Shown here: positions 10,835 through 19,993 of the stretch, in pieces
Layout of the letters: every line of letters starts with the position of its first letter
Position numbering within the stretch: the stretch's first letter is position 1
Source: an uncultured Aquimonas sp.
GTDB lineage: Bacteria > Pseudomonadota > Gammaproteobacteria > Xanthomonadales > Xanthomonadaceae
Length of the DNA: 64,000 bases
Direction of reading: 5' to 3'
Assembly (NCBI RefSeq): GCF_937888285.1
Contig: NZ_CALART010000107.1
Location: 1-64,000 of the forward strand
Position numbers and translations under genes: made by a program
Notes under the pieces: model-generated
Told to the model about the DNA's origin: nothing
What the model saw: the letters and a program-made list of their open reading frames with translations, nothing else
Database searches by the model: none

Positions 10835-11452
10835 ATGAAGAACGGAAAACTCCTGGGCGGCTGTCTGGTCGTGGCCCTGCTGGTGCTCGTGGTCGGCGCG
10901 GGTGCGGTGTACTGGATCGTGCTGCGGCCGCTGTGGCAGGGCGCCAGCGCGCTGGTCGACAGCGCGCAGCAGTGGCAACAGGTCGCCCAGCTGGAGCAGC
11001 AGGTCAGCAAGCGAGAGGCCTTCCTTGAGCCCCCTGACGCGCGTCTGCAGTCGGCGCAAGTCGCCGCCTTCATCGCCGTGCAGCAGGCCATGGCCACCCA
11101 GCTGGGCGACCGCTGGCAGCAGCTCGAAGCCAAGTACGCCGAGCTCAAGGCCAGCCAGCAGCGCGACGGTCGCGAGCCGGGCGTGCAGGATATGTTTGTC
11201 GCCTATGCCGACCTCTCCGGCCTGATCGTCGAGGCCAAGCGCGCCCAGGTCGAAGCGCTCAATGCCCAGGGCCTGTCGCTGGACGAATACCGCTGGATCC
11301 GCGGCCAGGCCTTCGCCGCGCTGGGGCTCGCCGCGCAGGACACGGCCGCGCCCGCCATGGCGGGCACCGCGCTGGGGCACAACGCCGAGCTGCTGCGCCC
11401 GCATCGCGAGCTGCTGGTCAAGACCGCCGCCAGCGCCTGGCTGGGGTTCTGA
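10835..11452 (+). CDS. Hypothetical single-pass membrane protein, 205 residues
   Basis: Unrecognised. One N-terminal transmembrane helix (about residues 8-29, LGGCLVVALLVLVVGAGAV) is followed by a long, mostly helical, Gln/Ala/Glu-rich region (residues 40-175) with coiled-coil character. There is no lipobox in a usable position and no catalytic motif. AAGGA about six bases before ATG 10835 supports the start. It stands alone, downstream of palindromes and upstream of a repeat-filled gap. It is probably a periplasmic protein anchored in the inner membrane. Confidence 0.82.
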   Translation: MKNGKLLGGCLVVALLVLVVGAGAVYWIVLRPLWQGASALVDSAQQWQQVAQLEQQVSKREAFLEPPDARLQSAQVAAFIAVQQAMATQLGDRWQQLEAKYAELKASQQRDGREPGVQDMFVAYADLSGLIVEAKRAQVEALNAQGLSLDEYRWIRGQAFAALGLAAQDTAAPAMAGTALGHNAELLRPHRELLVKTAASAWLGF

Positions 11453-12074
11453 GCGTTTCCGAGCCCCGCTTGGCCGGTCAGCGGTACCTGCGGAAACCCG
11501 GATTCGTCATCCGCGCGGAGACGGAGATCCAGTGGTCTTGCAACTGGCACGGGCCGGAACCCGGCCACGTCTCCGCCCCTGCGAGGACCGGCTCTGCGCG
11601 GGGGCGACGATTCACGGGGGCACACGTTCCACTACCAGAGACCCTCTCGGCCCCGCGTTGCGGATCAGGTGGTCTCAAAGAAACATCGGTTCGTCATCCC
11701 CGCGAAGGCGGGGATCCAGAGCTCTTGCGACTGAGGCCACTACTCTGGGCCCCGTCTCCGCCTTCGCAAGGACAGGCTCTGCGCCGGGGCGACGGTCCAC
11801 TGGCTCGTGAGCGTTCTGTTTCCTGGGAGCATCCTGGCCCCGCTGCATCGGTCAGGTGCTCCGGGGAACACCTCGCACCTGCCTTCTGCACACTTGAGCG
11901 CGCTCGGCCGCTGCGATTCCGGTGGCAGGTCTGATCCCCGCCGGTGGCGGCATCGGGAATCGGTGGCCACGCGATGGGAGGTCCGTCGAACCGGGCGGCA
12001 GGCCTTTCGACTCTTCCGCCATGCAGGCGGGCTGACCCATACTCCGGCGTATTGCCGCTGGAGCCTGCCCCCGA
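11453..12074. repeat. Gene-free gap with two degenerate ~180-bp palindrome units
   Basis: Two diverged relatives of the 5.9-7.0 kb repeat lie at about 11500-11665 and 11690-11875. Each holds a TCATCCCCGCG...GGATCCAG half, a GCTCTGCGCGGGGGCGACG half, and the second ends with GTTCTGTTTCCTGGGAG, the reverse of the array start. The rest (11880-12074) has no gene or clear signal apart from the ribosome-binding site of the following hydrolase. Confidence 0.75.
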
Positions 12075-12914
12075 ATGCACAGCCATACCTATGCCGGCGC
12101 CTTCGGCCTGCGCCTTGCCGCCAGCGTTGGCGGACCGATGGAAGGCCAGCCGATCGTGCTGCTGCACGGCGGCGGCCAGACCCGCCACGCCTGGCGGCAT
12201 GCCGCAGCCGATCTCGCCCGCGCCGGGCGTCGCGTTATCAGCCTCGATCTGCGCGGCCATGGGGACAGCGAATGGTCGCCCGAGGCCGACTACAGCTTCG
12301 ACGCCTTCGCCGCCGACCTGCGCGCGGTGCTGGCGACGCTTGAAGAGCCCCCGGCTCTGGTCGGCGCCTCGCTCGGTGGCTTGACCGCGCTGCTGGTCGC
12401 GGGCGAAGACCCGCCGCTCGAGCTGCGCGCGCTGGTGCTGGTCGACGTGGTGCCACGGCTGGAGCGCGAGGGCGTGATGCAGATCGTGCGCTTCATGCTG
12501 GCGCATGCCGATGGCTTTGCCAGCCTCGACGAGGCGGCCGATGCGGTCGCCGCCTACCTGCCGCACCGCCCGCGCCCGGAGAGCACCGCCGGCCTGCGCA
12601 AGAACCTGCGCGAGGGTGAGGACGGCCGCCTGCGCTGGCACTGGGATCCGAAGCTGCTGCTGGGTGAGCGCGTGCCCGACCCCGAGCCGGCGATCGCCCG
12701 CTTCGAGGCGGCCTGCCGACAGGTGCGCGTGCCGACCCTGCTGGTGCGCGGTGCGCGCAGCGAAATGGTCACCGAGGCCGGCGTGCAGGACTTCCTGCGC
12801 CTGATTCCCGCCGCCGAGTTCGTCGACGTGCGCGAGGCCGGCCACATGGTCGCCGGCGACGATAACGACGCCTTCAACGTGGCGGTGGAAGGGTTCTTGG
12901 CGAGGCTGCCGTGA
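12075..12914 (+). CDS. Alpha/beta hydrolase
   Basis: 279-residue cytoplasmic enzyme of the alpha/beta-hydrolase fold. Visible are the oxyanion-hole segment VLLHGGGQ (about residue 31), LDLRGHGDSEW (56-66), the nucleophile elbow GASLGG with its Ser near residue 98, and a late His in DVREAGHMVAGDD (about residue 258), likely the catalytic base. GGAG ten bases upstream supports ATG 12075. This core is found in esterases, haloperoxidases and MenH-like enzymes, so the substrate cannot be named. It is monocistronic, between repeat blocks. Confidence 0.9.
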   Translation: MHSHTYAGAFGLRLAASVGGPMEGQPIVLLHGGGQTRHAWRHAAADLARAGRRVISLDLRGHGDSEWSPEADYSFDAFAADLRAVLATLEEPPALVGASLGGLTALLVAGEDPPLELRALVLVDVVPRLEREGVMQIVRFMLAHADGFASLDEAADAVAAYLPHRPRPESTAGLRKNLREGEDGRLRWHWDPKLLLGERVPDPEPAIARFEAACRQVRVPTLLVRGARSEMVTEAGVQDFLRLIPAAEFVDVREAGHMVAGDDNDAFNVAVEGFLARLP

Positions 12915-13559
12915 CCTCAGCCCTTGGCATGGCGCACCCCGCGACTGTCATAGGGTGGGCCCTGGCCCACCACCGGCTTCATTCTTGCCTCGGTCTTACT
13001 TCATCGCTTCGTGTTTGGAAGCAAAGTGCAAGAGCTTTCGGTCCGCCCTTCGGTCGGCCCGAGTTACTTTTCTTTGCGTGGCCAAAGAAAAGTAACCAAA
13101 AGAAAGGCCACCCCTCGTCCGCGCCCTTCGCGCATCCGTGCGCGAAGGGGTCGCGTGAGTCGGTCGGGGTTTTCGGACAGGCCGTCCCTGGCCTGTCGAA
13201 AACCTTGGCCGCATCCCTGCGGCCAACCCTGCGGGCGGATCGACCGCCTCCCGCCGCTCCCCAGGGGCCCCTTGAAGAGCGCGGGCTCCTGCCCGCAGAA
13301 GCCACAGCGCGCGAGCGTTCTGGCTGCTTCCACATCCAGAGTGCGTTGGCCCAAGCCCAGGCTCGCTGCAGTTCAGTCACGAACCGACGTGCCGCGACCG
13401 CGTTCTGTCTCCCCTCTCCCCTACCCCTCTCCCGCAAGGGGGGAGGGGCTCGCCGCGGTGGCTTGCGACGGTGCACCCGAGCCCAAGCCCAAGCGACAGC
13501 CTCCCGCGCGCATCTGTAAGCGAATCCCGCCACTCCCTCCCCAAGCCACCGGAGCCCCC
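12915..13559. repeat. Gap holding a GGTGGGCC palindrome and copy A of the ~330-bp multi-hairpin element
   Basis: A GGTGGGCCCTGGCCCACC palindrome lies at 12954-12971. The multi-hairpin element follows, to about 13315, with a 14-bp perfect stem (13063-13076 with 13083-13096) around GTTACTTTTCTTTG, then GACAGGCC/GGCCTGTC (13176-13197) and further GC-rich hairpins. A CCCCTCTCC-type palindrome lies at about 13410-13458. No credible gene: reading frames here have repeat-derived peptides that recur at 56 and 58 kb. Confidence 0.85.
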
Positions 13560-14537
13560 ATGCCCCTTCCCGCCCTGCTCGAAAACCGCCTGCGCCTGCC
13601 TCTGGTGGGCTCGCCGATGTTCATCGTCTCCGGACCCGAGCTGGTCGCTGCGCAGTGCAAGGCCGGCATCGTCGGCAGCTTTCCTTCGCTCAATGCCCGG
13701 CCGCTGTCGCAGCTGGACGAGTGGCTGGCCCAGCTCAGCGAGGACATCGGCGCGGCGCATGCGGCGTCGACGCCTGCCGATCCGGTGGCGCCGTTCGCGG
13801 TCAACCTGATCGTGCACGCCAGCAACAATCGCCTCGCCGAGGATTTGAAGCTGGTCGAGAAGTACCGGGTGCCGGTGGTGATCACCAGCCTGTCGCCACC
13901 GTCCGAGGTGGTCGCAGCGGTGCATGGCTACGGCGGCGTGGTCTTCCACGACGTGATCAGCCGTCGCCACGCCGAGAAGGCCGCTGCCCAGGGCGTGGAC
14001 GGGCTGATCGCGGTCTGCGCCGGGGCCGGCGGCCATGCCGGCCCGCTGAGCCCCTTCGCCCTGGTGCGCGAGATCCGCCAGTTCTATCCGGGCACGATCC
14101 TGCTGTCGGGGGCGATGGCCTCGGGCGCGGACGTGCTGGCGGCGCAGGCGATCGGTGCCGATCTCGCCTACCTCGGCACGCGCTTCATCGCCACGCCGGA
14201 GGCGCGCGCAGTCGACGACTACAAGCAGATGCTGGTCGACTGCCGCGCCGAGGACATCGTCTACAGCTCGCTGTTCACCGGGGTCAAGGGCAACTACCTG
14301 AAGCCCAGCATCACCCGCGCCGGCTTCGACGCCGACAATCTGCCCGAGGCCGACAAGTCGAAGATGGATTTCGGCTCCGGCGGCAACACCGACGCCAAGG
14401 CCTGGAAGGACATCTGGGGCGCCGGCCAGGGCGTGGGCGGCATCGACGCGGTGCAGCCGGTGCGCGAGCTGGTGCTGCAGATGCAGGCCGAGTACCGCGA
14501 GGCGGTGGCGCGTCTGGAGCGCATCCGCTTCCGCTGA
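13560..14537 (+). CDS. Nitronate monooxygenase family protein
   Basis: 325-residue FMN-dependent TIM-barrel enzyme, which oxidises alkyl nitronates to carbonyl compounds and nitrite. The N-terminal LPLVGSPMFIVSGPELV, the central CAGAGGHAG loop (near residue 160) and the FMN-phosphate region LSGAMASGADVLAAQAIGA match the family. ATG 13560 has GGAG six bases upstream; the longer open frame starting at 13011 is repeat-derived and rejected. Whether nitronates are the natural substrate or it acts on another enoyl or aldehyde substrate is unknown. It is followed after 74 bp by the acyltransferase gene. Confidence 0.92.
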   Translation: MPLPALLENRLRLPLVGSPMFIVSGPELVAAQCKAGIVGSFPSLNARPLSQLDEWLAQLSEDIGAAHAASTPADPVAPFAVNLIVHASNNRLAEDLKLVEKYRVPVVITSLSPPSEVVAAVHGYGGVVFHDVISRRHAEKAAAQGVDGLIAVCAGAGGHAGPLSPFALVREIRQFYPGTILLSGAMASGADVLAAQAIGADLAYLGTRFIATPEARAVDDYKQMLVDCRAEDIVYSSLFTGVKGNYLKPSITRAGFDADNLPEADKSKMDFGSGGNTDAKAWKDIWGAGQGVGGIDAVQPVRELVLQMQAEYREAVARLERIRFR

Positions 14538-14611
14538 GGCGCCGGGACAGCCTAGCCCGACGCACTGCAGCATCTGGCCGCGGGCGCCCCCCTCCGGTAT
14601 CGTGCCGGCGC

Positions 14612-15409
14612 ATGAACTATGCCTCGGACTCGCCGGTGCGCGCGCGGCAGCGCGATCCCTGGCGCGCGCTGCGCTATGCGCTGCGCGTGCCGGTGCTGCT
14701 GCTGCATCTGCTGCTGTGCCTGCCGCTGACCGTGCTGCTGATCAATCCGATCACCCGGCGCATCGGCCGCGGCCGCGATCGCCTGGACTTCCGCGTGATC
14801 CGGCTGTGGTCCACCGGTCTGCTGCGGATCTTCGGTTTCCGCGTGCGCCAGGTCGGGCAGCCGCTGCCGGGCGGCGTACTGTTCGTCGCCAACCATGTCG
14901 CCTGGCTGGACATCACGCTGATGCACAGCCGCCATGTGGTCGGCTTCGTCGCCAAGGCCGAGATCAGCCGCTGGCCGTTGATCGGCTGGCTGGCCGGCCG
15001 CGCCGGCACCATCTACCACCACCGCGGCAACAACGAGTCCCTGCACGGCGTGATGCACCAGATGGTGAGCCGCCTGCAGTCCGGGCTTCCGGTCGGCGTG
15101 TTTCCCGAGGGCCGCACCACCGACGGCCTCAAGGTCCACACCTTCCACGCGCGGATCTTCCAGCCGGCGCTGGCGGCCAACGTGACCGTACAGCCGGTGG
15201 CGCTGCGCTACGGCGAGCGCGGCAGCGCCCAGGCCCTGGTGGCATTCCAGCCGGGCGAGAACTTCCTGCAGAACTTCCTGCGCGTGCTGGGCGACCCGCC
15301 GCGCGTCGCCGAAGTGCATTTCCTGGCCCCGATCGAGCCCAGTGAGGAGGGCCGGCGGCGCATGGCCGAGACCGCGCGCGCGCGGATCGCCGAGGCGATG
15401 GACAGCTGA
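14612..15409 (+). CDS. 1-acyl-sn-glycerol-3-phosphate acyltransferase (PlsC type)
   Basis: 265-residue inner-membrane acyltransferase. It has a hydrophobic N-terminal helix (about 22-45), the catalytic HX4D motif in NHVAWLD (near residue 96) and the glycerophosphate-binding motif FPEGRTTDG (near 165-173). It probably makes phosphatidic acid or acylates a related lipid. The stop overlaps the next gene's ATG in a TGATG junction, so translation is likely coupled to the YheT-like hydrolase. It is distinct from the LpxL-type acyltransferase in the pigment cluster. Confidence 0.92.
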   Translation: MNYASDSPVRARQRDPWRALRYALRVPVLLLHLLLCLPLTVLLINPITRRIGRGRDRLDFRVIRLWSTGLLRIFGFRVRQVGQPLPGGVLFVANHVAWLDITLMHSRHVVGFVAKAEISRWPLIGWLAGRAGTIYHHRGNNESLHGVMHQMVSRLQSGLPVGVFPEGRTTDGLKVHTFHARIFQPALAANVTVQPVALRYGERGSAQALVAFQPGENFLQNFLRVLGDPPRVAEVHFLAPIEPSEEGRRRMAETARARIAEAMDS

Positions 15410-16401
15410 TGCAGGCCGAGTTCCAGCCGCCGCGCCTGCTGCGCAACCCGCACCTGCAGTCGGTGCTGGCCAGCAGCCGGCTGCGCCGCTACGCCCTGCG
15501 CAGCCGCTCGCGGCTGGAACACGACGCCGACGTACGCGAGCTGCACTGCCCGGGCGGCGCCCGCCTGCAGGGCTATATGACCCGCCAGCAGGCCCTGCCC
15601 GAGAGCCGCGGCCTGGTCGTGCTGCTGCACGGCTGGGAAGGCAGCGCGCGTTCGAACTACATCCTCGACACCGGCGGTGAGCTGCTGTCGCGCGGCTTCG
15701 ACGTGTTCCGCCTCAACTTCCGCGACCACGGCGACACCCACCACCTGAACCCGGAGCTGTTCAGCTCGAACCGCATCGAGGAAGTGGTCGAGGCGGTGGC
15801 CCTGGTCCAGCAGCAGTACGCGCCGCGACGGCTGGCGGTGGCCGGTTTCTCGCTGGGCGGCAACTTCGCCCTGCGGGTGGCGCTGCGCGCGCCAGCGGCG
15901 GGCATCCGCCTCGACCACGCCGCGGCGGTCTGCCCGGTGGTCAGTCCTGCTGCCGGGCTGGCCGCGATCGAGCGCGGGCCGTGGTTCTACCACCACTACT
16001 TCATGCTGAAGTGGACGGCGTCGCTGAAGCGCAAGCAGCAGCTGTTCCCCGACCGCTACCGCTTCACTCCGGCCGAGCTGCGCAGCGGCATCCGCGAGCT
16101 CACCCGCATCCTGGTCGAGCGCCACACAGCGCTGGGCAGCCTTGAGGCCTACCTCGACAGCTATTCGATCGCCGGGGATCGCCTGGCGGCGCTGCAGGTC
16201 CCGGCCAGCATCCTGACCGCGGCCGACGACCCGGTGATTCCCGTAGAGGATTTCCACCGGCTGCAGCTGCCGGCGCAGGCGCGCCTGCAGATCGCTGGCC
16301 ACGGTGGCCACTGCGGCTTCTTCGACGGTTTCGGCGCCCGCAGCCACGCCAGCCGCTGGGTGGCGGATCGTGTGCAGCAGGCCCTGGGCGACGAGGCCTG
16401 A
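15409..16401 (+). CDS. YheT-like alpha/beta hydrolase
   Basis: 330-residue hydrolase of the YheT/AB-hydrolase-4 group. Start FQPPRLLRNPHLQSVLAS and VVLLHGWEGSARSNYI are characteristic of this group. The nucleophile elbow is GFSLGG (Ser near residue 146); an Asp in TAADDPVIP and a His in GHGGHCGFFDG complete the probable triad. It shares one base with the upstream plsC-type gene, an arrangement suggesting a joint role in lipid turnover, which is inference. Substrate unknown. Confidence 0.92.
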   Translation: MQAEFQPPRLLRNPHLQSVLASSRLRRYALRSRSRLEHDADVRELHCPGGARLQGYMTRQQALPESRGLVVLLHGWEGSARSNYILDTGGELLSRGFDVFRLNFRDHGDTHHLNPELFSSNRIEEVVEAVALVQQQYAPRRLAVAGFSLGGNFALRVALRAPAAGIRLDHAAAVCPVVSPAAGLAAIERGPWFYHHYFMLKWTASLKRKQQLFPDRYRFTPAELRSGIRELTRILVERHTALGSLEAYLDSYSIAGDRLAALQVPASILTAADDPVIPVEDFHRLQLPAQARLQIAGHGGHCGFFDGFGARSHASRWVADRVQQALGDEA

Positions 16402-16481
16402 AAGCGCCCCTCGGAGGCGGACTTCGGCGCCGTCCGGCGCACTGGTAGACTCGGCGGCTTTCGTCTTCCAGGCCCACCCCC

Positions 16482-18539
16482 ATGCTGCAGCCGATCCAGG
16501 ATGCCCTGATCCGCAATGACCACGACGCCGCCATCCGCCTCGCCCGCGAGGCTCTGGCCGGCATGCCGAGCAGCCCCGACCTGCTGCATCTGCTGGCGCT
16601 GGCCCTGCTGGGCAAGGGAAAACAGGAGGAGGGCGAGGACGCGCTGGCGCAGGCGATCGCGCTGGCGCCGCATCGCGGCGCCTTCCTGATCACGCGCGGC
16701 GAACTGGCTTTTGCGCGCGGCAAGTACGATTCCGCCCACGAAGACCTGAAGGCCGCGATCGAACAGGATCCGAACCTGCTGGCGGGCTATGTCGGCCTGG
16801 CCCGACTTGAGATGCTGCGCGGTGATCTCGACGCTGCGGAAGGTCGCGTCAAGTACGGCCGCCGCGTCGATCCTGAGCATCCCGCGTTGCTTCGCATCGA
16901 GGGCGAGATCGCGATGGCGCGAGGGGACTTGGATACCGCCCTTTCCGTGCTTGACCGCGCCGTCAGGCAGCAGCCCAACAACCCCGAGCTGCATTTCGAC
17001 CTGGCCCTGGTTTTCCAGCGGCGCGGCCTGCCGGCGGTGGCGGCGCAGGCGCTGCGCAACGCCCTGAAGTTGGCACCCCATATGCGCGTCGCCCAGCGCC
17101 TGCTGGTCACCGTGCTGCTGGATGCCAACGAACCCCAGGCCGCGCAGGAGCAGCTGCTGCAGATCCTGCAGCGCGAGCCGGGCGACGCCGGCGGCTGGAC
17201 CCTGCTCAGCCGCATCGCCATGGGCCTGGGCAATATCGCCGGCTGCGAGCAGGCGCTGCTGCAGAGCCTCGCGCTGGAGCCCGAGCAGCCCGCGCTGCTG
17301 AACGCACTGATGGAACTCTGGGAGCGCGCCAACGCCCGCGATCGTGCGCGCGTCGGCCTGGATGCGCTGCTCCAGCAGCATGCGCAGTCGGTGTCGCTGT
17401 GGAACGCGCGGTTCAGCCTCGACGTGGCGCTTCCCGAGGGCGAGGCCGTGCTGAAGCGGTGGCGCGATGCGCAGCCGGGCAGTCTCGATGTCGAGGAAGC
17501 GACGGCCCAGCGCGCCAACCTGTTGGGGTGGCGCGACGAGGCCGAGGCCATCGCGCGCGCACTGCTGGAAAAGGACCCGCAGCGCGTCGGCGCCGAACTG
17601 GTGCTGGTCCGCGCCGAGCGCGAGCGCGATCCCGAGGCCGCGCTGGCGCGGCTTGCCGCCCTGGCGCAGCGTCCGCTCAACACCGGACTGCTGCGCGGCA
17701 TCGCAAGCCTGCGCGGAATGCTGCTCGATCAGCTCGATCGTCCGGACGAGGCGTTTGCGGTGTGGTTGGGTGTGCACGGCGTTGAACCCGGGCAGTCGCC
17801 TTTGGGCCTGCCGCTGCCGGGCTTTCTGCCCGCCGGGCCCGAGCTGTCCGCCGACGCACCGCGCGGCGCCGAGGCGCGGTTGTTCTGGCTGCCTCCGGGC
17901 ACGCCGGGTGGTGCGGTGCTGAACTGCATCGGCCCTCTGATGCCCTGTCTCGTTGACCGGTTCAACAGCAGCGAGCGAGCCGATGGCCTCGGCCCTCTGC
18001 GACCGCAGGCGGGTCACCATGGCGAACAGGGGGCCGAGCACCTGTGGCGCCAGCAGCTCGTCGGCCGCGGCATGCAGCCCGAACGGGTGATCGATGTGCT
18101 GCCGCATGTCGATGCGGAGATCCTGTCGGCGCTGCCTGAAGCCCGGCTGCTGGTGTTGATCGGCGATCCGCGCGACATGCTGCTGGGTTGGACCGCATTC
18201 GGCAGTCTGCACAACTACGCGATCGAGTCGCCTCGGCGCCTGGCCTCGTGGCTGGCCGAAGCGCTCTCGGTACTGCAGGCGCGCCTTCAGAACGCCCCCG
18301 CACTGACGCACGTCCTGCGCGTCGAGGATCTTGCCGCCAATGCCCAGCCAGCCTTGCTCGCGGCGGCCGGCTTCCTCGGCCTTGAGGGGGAGCCCGGCGA
18401 CTACATGACGGCACGCGGTGAACCCGGCACGGTGCTCGATCTGGCGCCGGGACGCTGGCGCCGCTATGCCGAGGGCGAACTGGCCGAGGCCTTCGCCCTG
18501 CTGGCGCCGGCGGCACAGGCGCTCGGCTACGCGCCCTGA
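16482..18539 (+). CDS. TPR protein with degenerate sulfotransferase-like domain
   Basis: 685-residue protein. Residues 1 to about 440 are tandem TPR helices ([21 protein letters not shown] and repeats with Ala/Gly packing positions). Residues about 465-685 resemble the sulfotransferase fold seen behind TPRs in proteobacteria: [37 protein letters not shown] and the closing [16 protein letters not shown]...LGY. The PAPS-binding P-loop (PRSGTS-type) is replaced by [11 protein letters not shown], so catalysis is doubtful. There is no signal peptide. Its 3' end overlaps the convergent phosphopantetheinyl transferase gene by 13 bases. Confidence 0.8.
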   Translation: MLQPIQDALIRNDHDAAIRLAREALAGMPSSPDLLHLLALALLGKGKQEEGEDALAQAIALAPHRGAFLITRGELAFARGKYDSAHEDLKAAIEQDPNLLAGYVGLARLEMLRGDLDAAEGRVKYGRRVDPEHPALLRIEGEIAMARGDLDTALSVLDRAVRQQPNNPELHFDLALVFQRRGLPAVAAQALRNALKLAPHMRVAQRLLVTVLLDANEPQAAQEQLLQILQREPGDAGGWTLLSRIAMGLGNIAGCEQALLQSLALEPEQPALLNALMELWERANARDRARVGLDALLQQHAQSVSLWNARFSLDVALPEGEAVLKRWRDAQPGSLDVEEATAQRANLLGWRDEAEAIARALLEKDPQRVGAELVLVRAERERDPEAALARLAALAQRPLNTGLLRGIASLRGMLLDQLDRPDEAFAVWLGVHGVEPGQSPLGLPLPGFLPAGPELSADAPRGAEARLFWLPPGTPGGAVLNCIGPLMPCLVDRFNSSERADGLGPLRPQAGHHGEQGAEHLWRQQLVGRGMQPERVIDVLPHVDAEILSALPEARLLVLIGDPRDMLLGWTAFGSLHNYAIESPRRLASWLAEALSVLQARLQNAPALTHVLRVEDLAANAQPALLAAAGFLGLEGEPGDYMTARGEPGTVLDLAPGRWRRYAEGELAEAFALLAPAAQALGYAP

Positions 18540-19195
18540 TCGATGACGATCGCGCGGCGGGGTTCGCAGAACAGCACCCGCCGCGGCGCCCCGGGCGTGG
18601 CCAGCACGGCCGTGAAGCCCGGTGCCGGCTGCAGCCGCAGGAAGCGCCAGTCCGCCGCGCAGCCGGCCTCGGCGGGCGCCAGCAGCACGCACGGATCGAT
18701 GGGGCTCGGGTCGACCTCGAACACCCAGGCATGCAGGCGATCGCGCAGGCCGCTGCCGGTGGCCTTGCAGGCGGCCTCCTTGGCCGTCCAGGCGTGCAGG
18801 AAGGCGAGCTCGCGCTGTGCCTCGGGCAGCGCCGCGAGCGCAGCGCTCTCGACGTCGGCGAAGTAGCGGCGGGCCAGGCGCAGCGCCGGCATCGCCCGAT
18901 CGCTGCGCTCCACGTCGAGCCCCACCCGCAGGCCGCGCGCCACCGCCAGCAGGCAGCCGCCGACGGTGTCGCTCAGGTTGAACTGCAGGTCGGGCACACG
19001 CGCATTACGCAGGAAGGGCCGGCCGCGCGGCTCGCGGTCGAAGCGCAGGGCCGCCGGCGGCAGGCCGGCATAGGGCGCGAGCTGGGCGCGAAGATGCGCG
19101 TCCAGCCAGGCCCGACGGCCGCCGGGGCGGGGCTCCGGTGCGGGGCACCACAGCAGGTGCACATCGCCGGGCGCGAGTTCGGGGCAGTCGCTCAT
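18527..19195 (-). CDS. 4'-phosphopantetheinyl transferase (Sfp type)
   Basis: 222-residue cytoplasmic enzyme that transfers the phosphopantetheine arm from CoA to a carrier protein. The Mg-binding motif VGLDVE and the signature [14 protein letters not shown], about 45 residues apart, are diagnostic of the Sfp/AcpT superfamily. ATG 19193-19195 gives a typical start; an in-frame alternative at 19225 adds ten residues. No carrier protein lies next to it. The only acyl carrier protein in this window is in the pigment cluster at 50.3 kb, so activating that protein is a plausible role. The 3' end overlaps the TPR gene. Confidence 0.93.
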   Translation of the reverse strand: MSDCPELAPGDVHLLWCPAPEPRPGGRRAWLDAHLRAQLAPYAGLPPAALRFDREPRGRPFLRNARVPDLQFNLSDTVGGCLLAVARGLRVGLDVERSDRAMPALRLARRYFADVESAALAALPEAQRELAFLHAWTAKEAACKATGSGLRDRLHAWVFEVDPSPIDPCVLLAPAEAGCAADWRFLRLQPAPGFTAVLATPGAPRRVLFCEPRRAIVIDQGA

Positions 19196-19444
19196 GGTCG
19201 GCAAGCATGCCACGGCCGTCCGCACCCCAACTTGCCGCGGCTGTCAAGCGTGGGCATAATGCGCGGCTCGCTGTGTCCCGCCGATCCGTCGGCCGGTGTT
19301 TCCGGGCTTGCGCAGTCGCCCCGAAAGCTCCGTTGGCCAGCGTCGTTGTCTCCCGACTGCGCGCGCCCGGCACATCCGTGTCGACGCGCGGGGCCGCTGC
19401 CGCCCTGGCCAAGGGCGGCCCCACAGCTACGATCGAGGTGCGCC

Positions 19445-19681
19445 ATGGCACGTGTCTGCCAAGTGTCCGGAAAGGCCGTTCAGAGCGGCAACAATGTTTC
19501 CCACGCCAACAACCGAACCCGCCGCCGCTGGCTGCCGAACCTGCACGAGCGCCGGTTCTGGGTCCCCAGCGAGAAGCGCTGGGTCAAGCTGCGCGTTTCC
19601 ACCCACGCCCTGCGCACCATCGACAAGAACGGCATCGAAGCCGTGATCGCCGAGCTGCGCGCCCGCGGCGAAAAGATCTAA
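19445..19681 (+). CDS. rpmB: 50S ribosomal protein L28
   Basis: 78 residues, the usual length for the family. It starts [20 protein letters not shown] and ends ELRARGEKI, an unmistakable L28 of the cysteine-poor proteobacterial form. It is followed 12 bases later by rpmG, the standard pair. AGGTG precedes the start. Confidence 0.99.
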   Translation: MARVCQVSGKAVQSGNNVSHANNRTRRRWLPNLHERRFWVPSEKRWVKLRVSTHALRTIDKNGIEAVIAELRARGEKI

Positions 19682-19693
19682 GGAGCACACGTC

Positions 19694-19858
19694 ATGGCAT
19701 CCAAGCGCGACAAGATCCGCCTGATCTCTTCGGCCGGCACCGGTCACTTCTACACGACCGACAAGAACAAGAAGAACATGCCGACCAAGATGGAGATCAA
19801 GAAGTACGATCCCGTGGTCCGCAAGCACGTGATGTACAAGGAAGGAAAGATCAAGTAA
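19694..19858 (+). CDS. rpmG: 50S ribosomal protein L33
   Basis: 54 residues, [20 protein letters not shown] to KEGKIK. It matches L33 of the form lacking the zinc-binding cysteines. AAGGAG lies 8-13 bases upstream. It is co-transcribed with rpmB and followed by a clear terminator. Confidence 0.99.
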   Translation: MASKRDKIRLISSAGTGHFYTTDKNKKNMPTKMEIKKYDPVVRKHVMYKEGKIK

Positions 19859-19897
19859 GCCCGTCGAGCCCCGGCTCGACCGCTGCTGATCGACGAC

Positions 19898-19926
19898 AAG
19901 GCCCGCCCAGTGCGGGCCTTGTTCGT
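19898..19926 (+). terminator. Intrinsic terminator of rpmB-rpmG
   Basis: AAGGCCCGC and GCGGGCCTT form a perfect 9-bp stem with a five-base loop (19898-19920), followed by GTTCGTTT. It lies 40 bases after rpmG and faces the leftward gene ending at 19994. Confidence 0.85.
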
Positions 19927-19993
19927 TTCGGGCCGATGCCTGTCAAGTCGGATCGGGCTATGGCGACGCCAGTCGCCTGCCGCTCCAAGCCCC

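Noticed and set aside
13011..13559. N-terminal extension of the nitronate monooxygenase
   Set aside because: The sequence is copy A of the multi-hairpin element, also found non-coding at 56 and 58 kb; the family start is at 13560.
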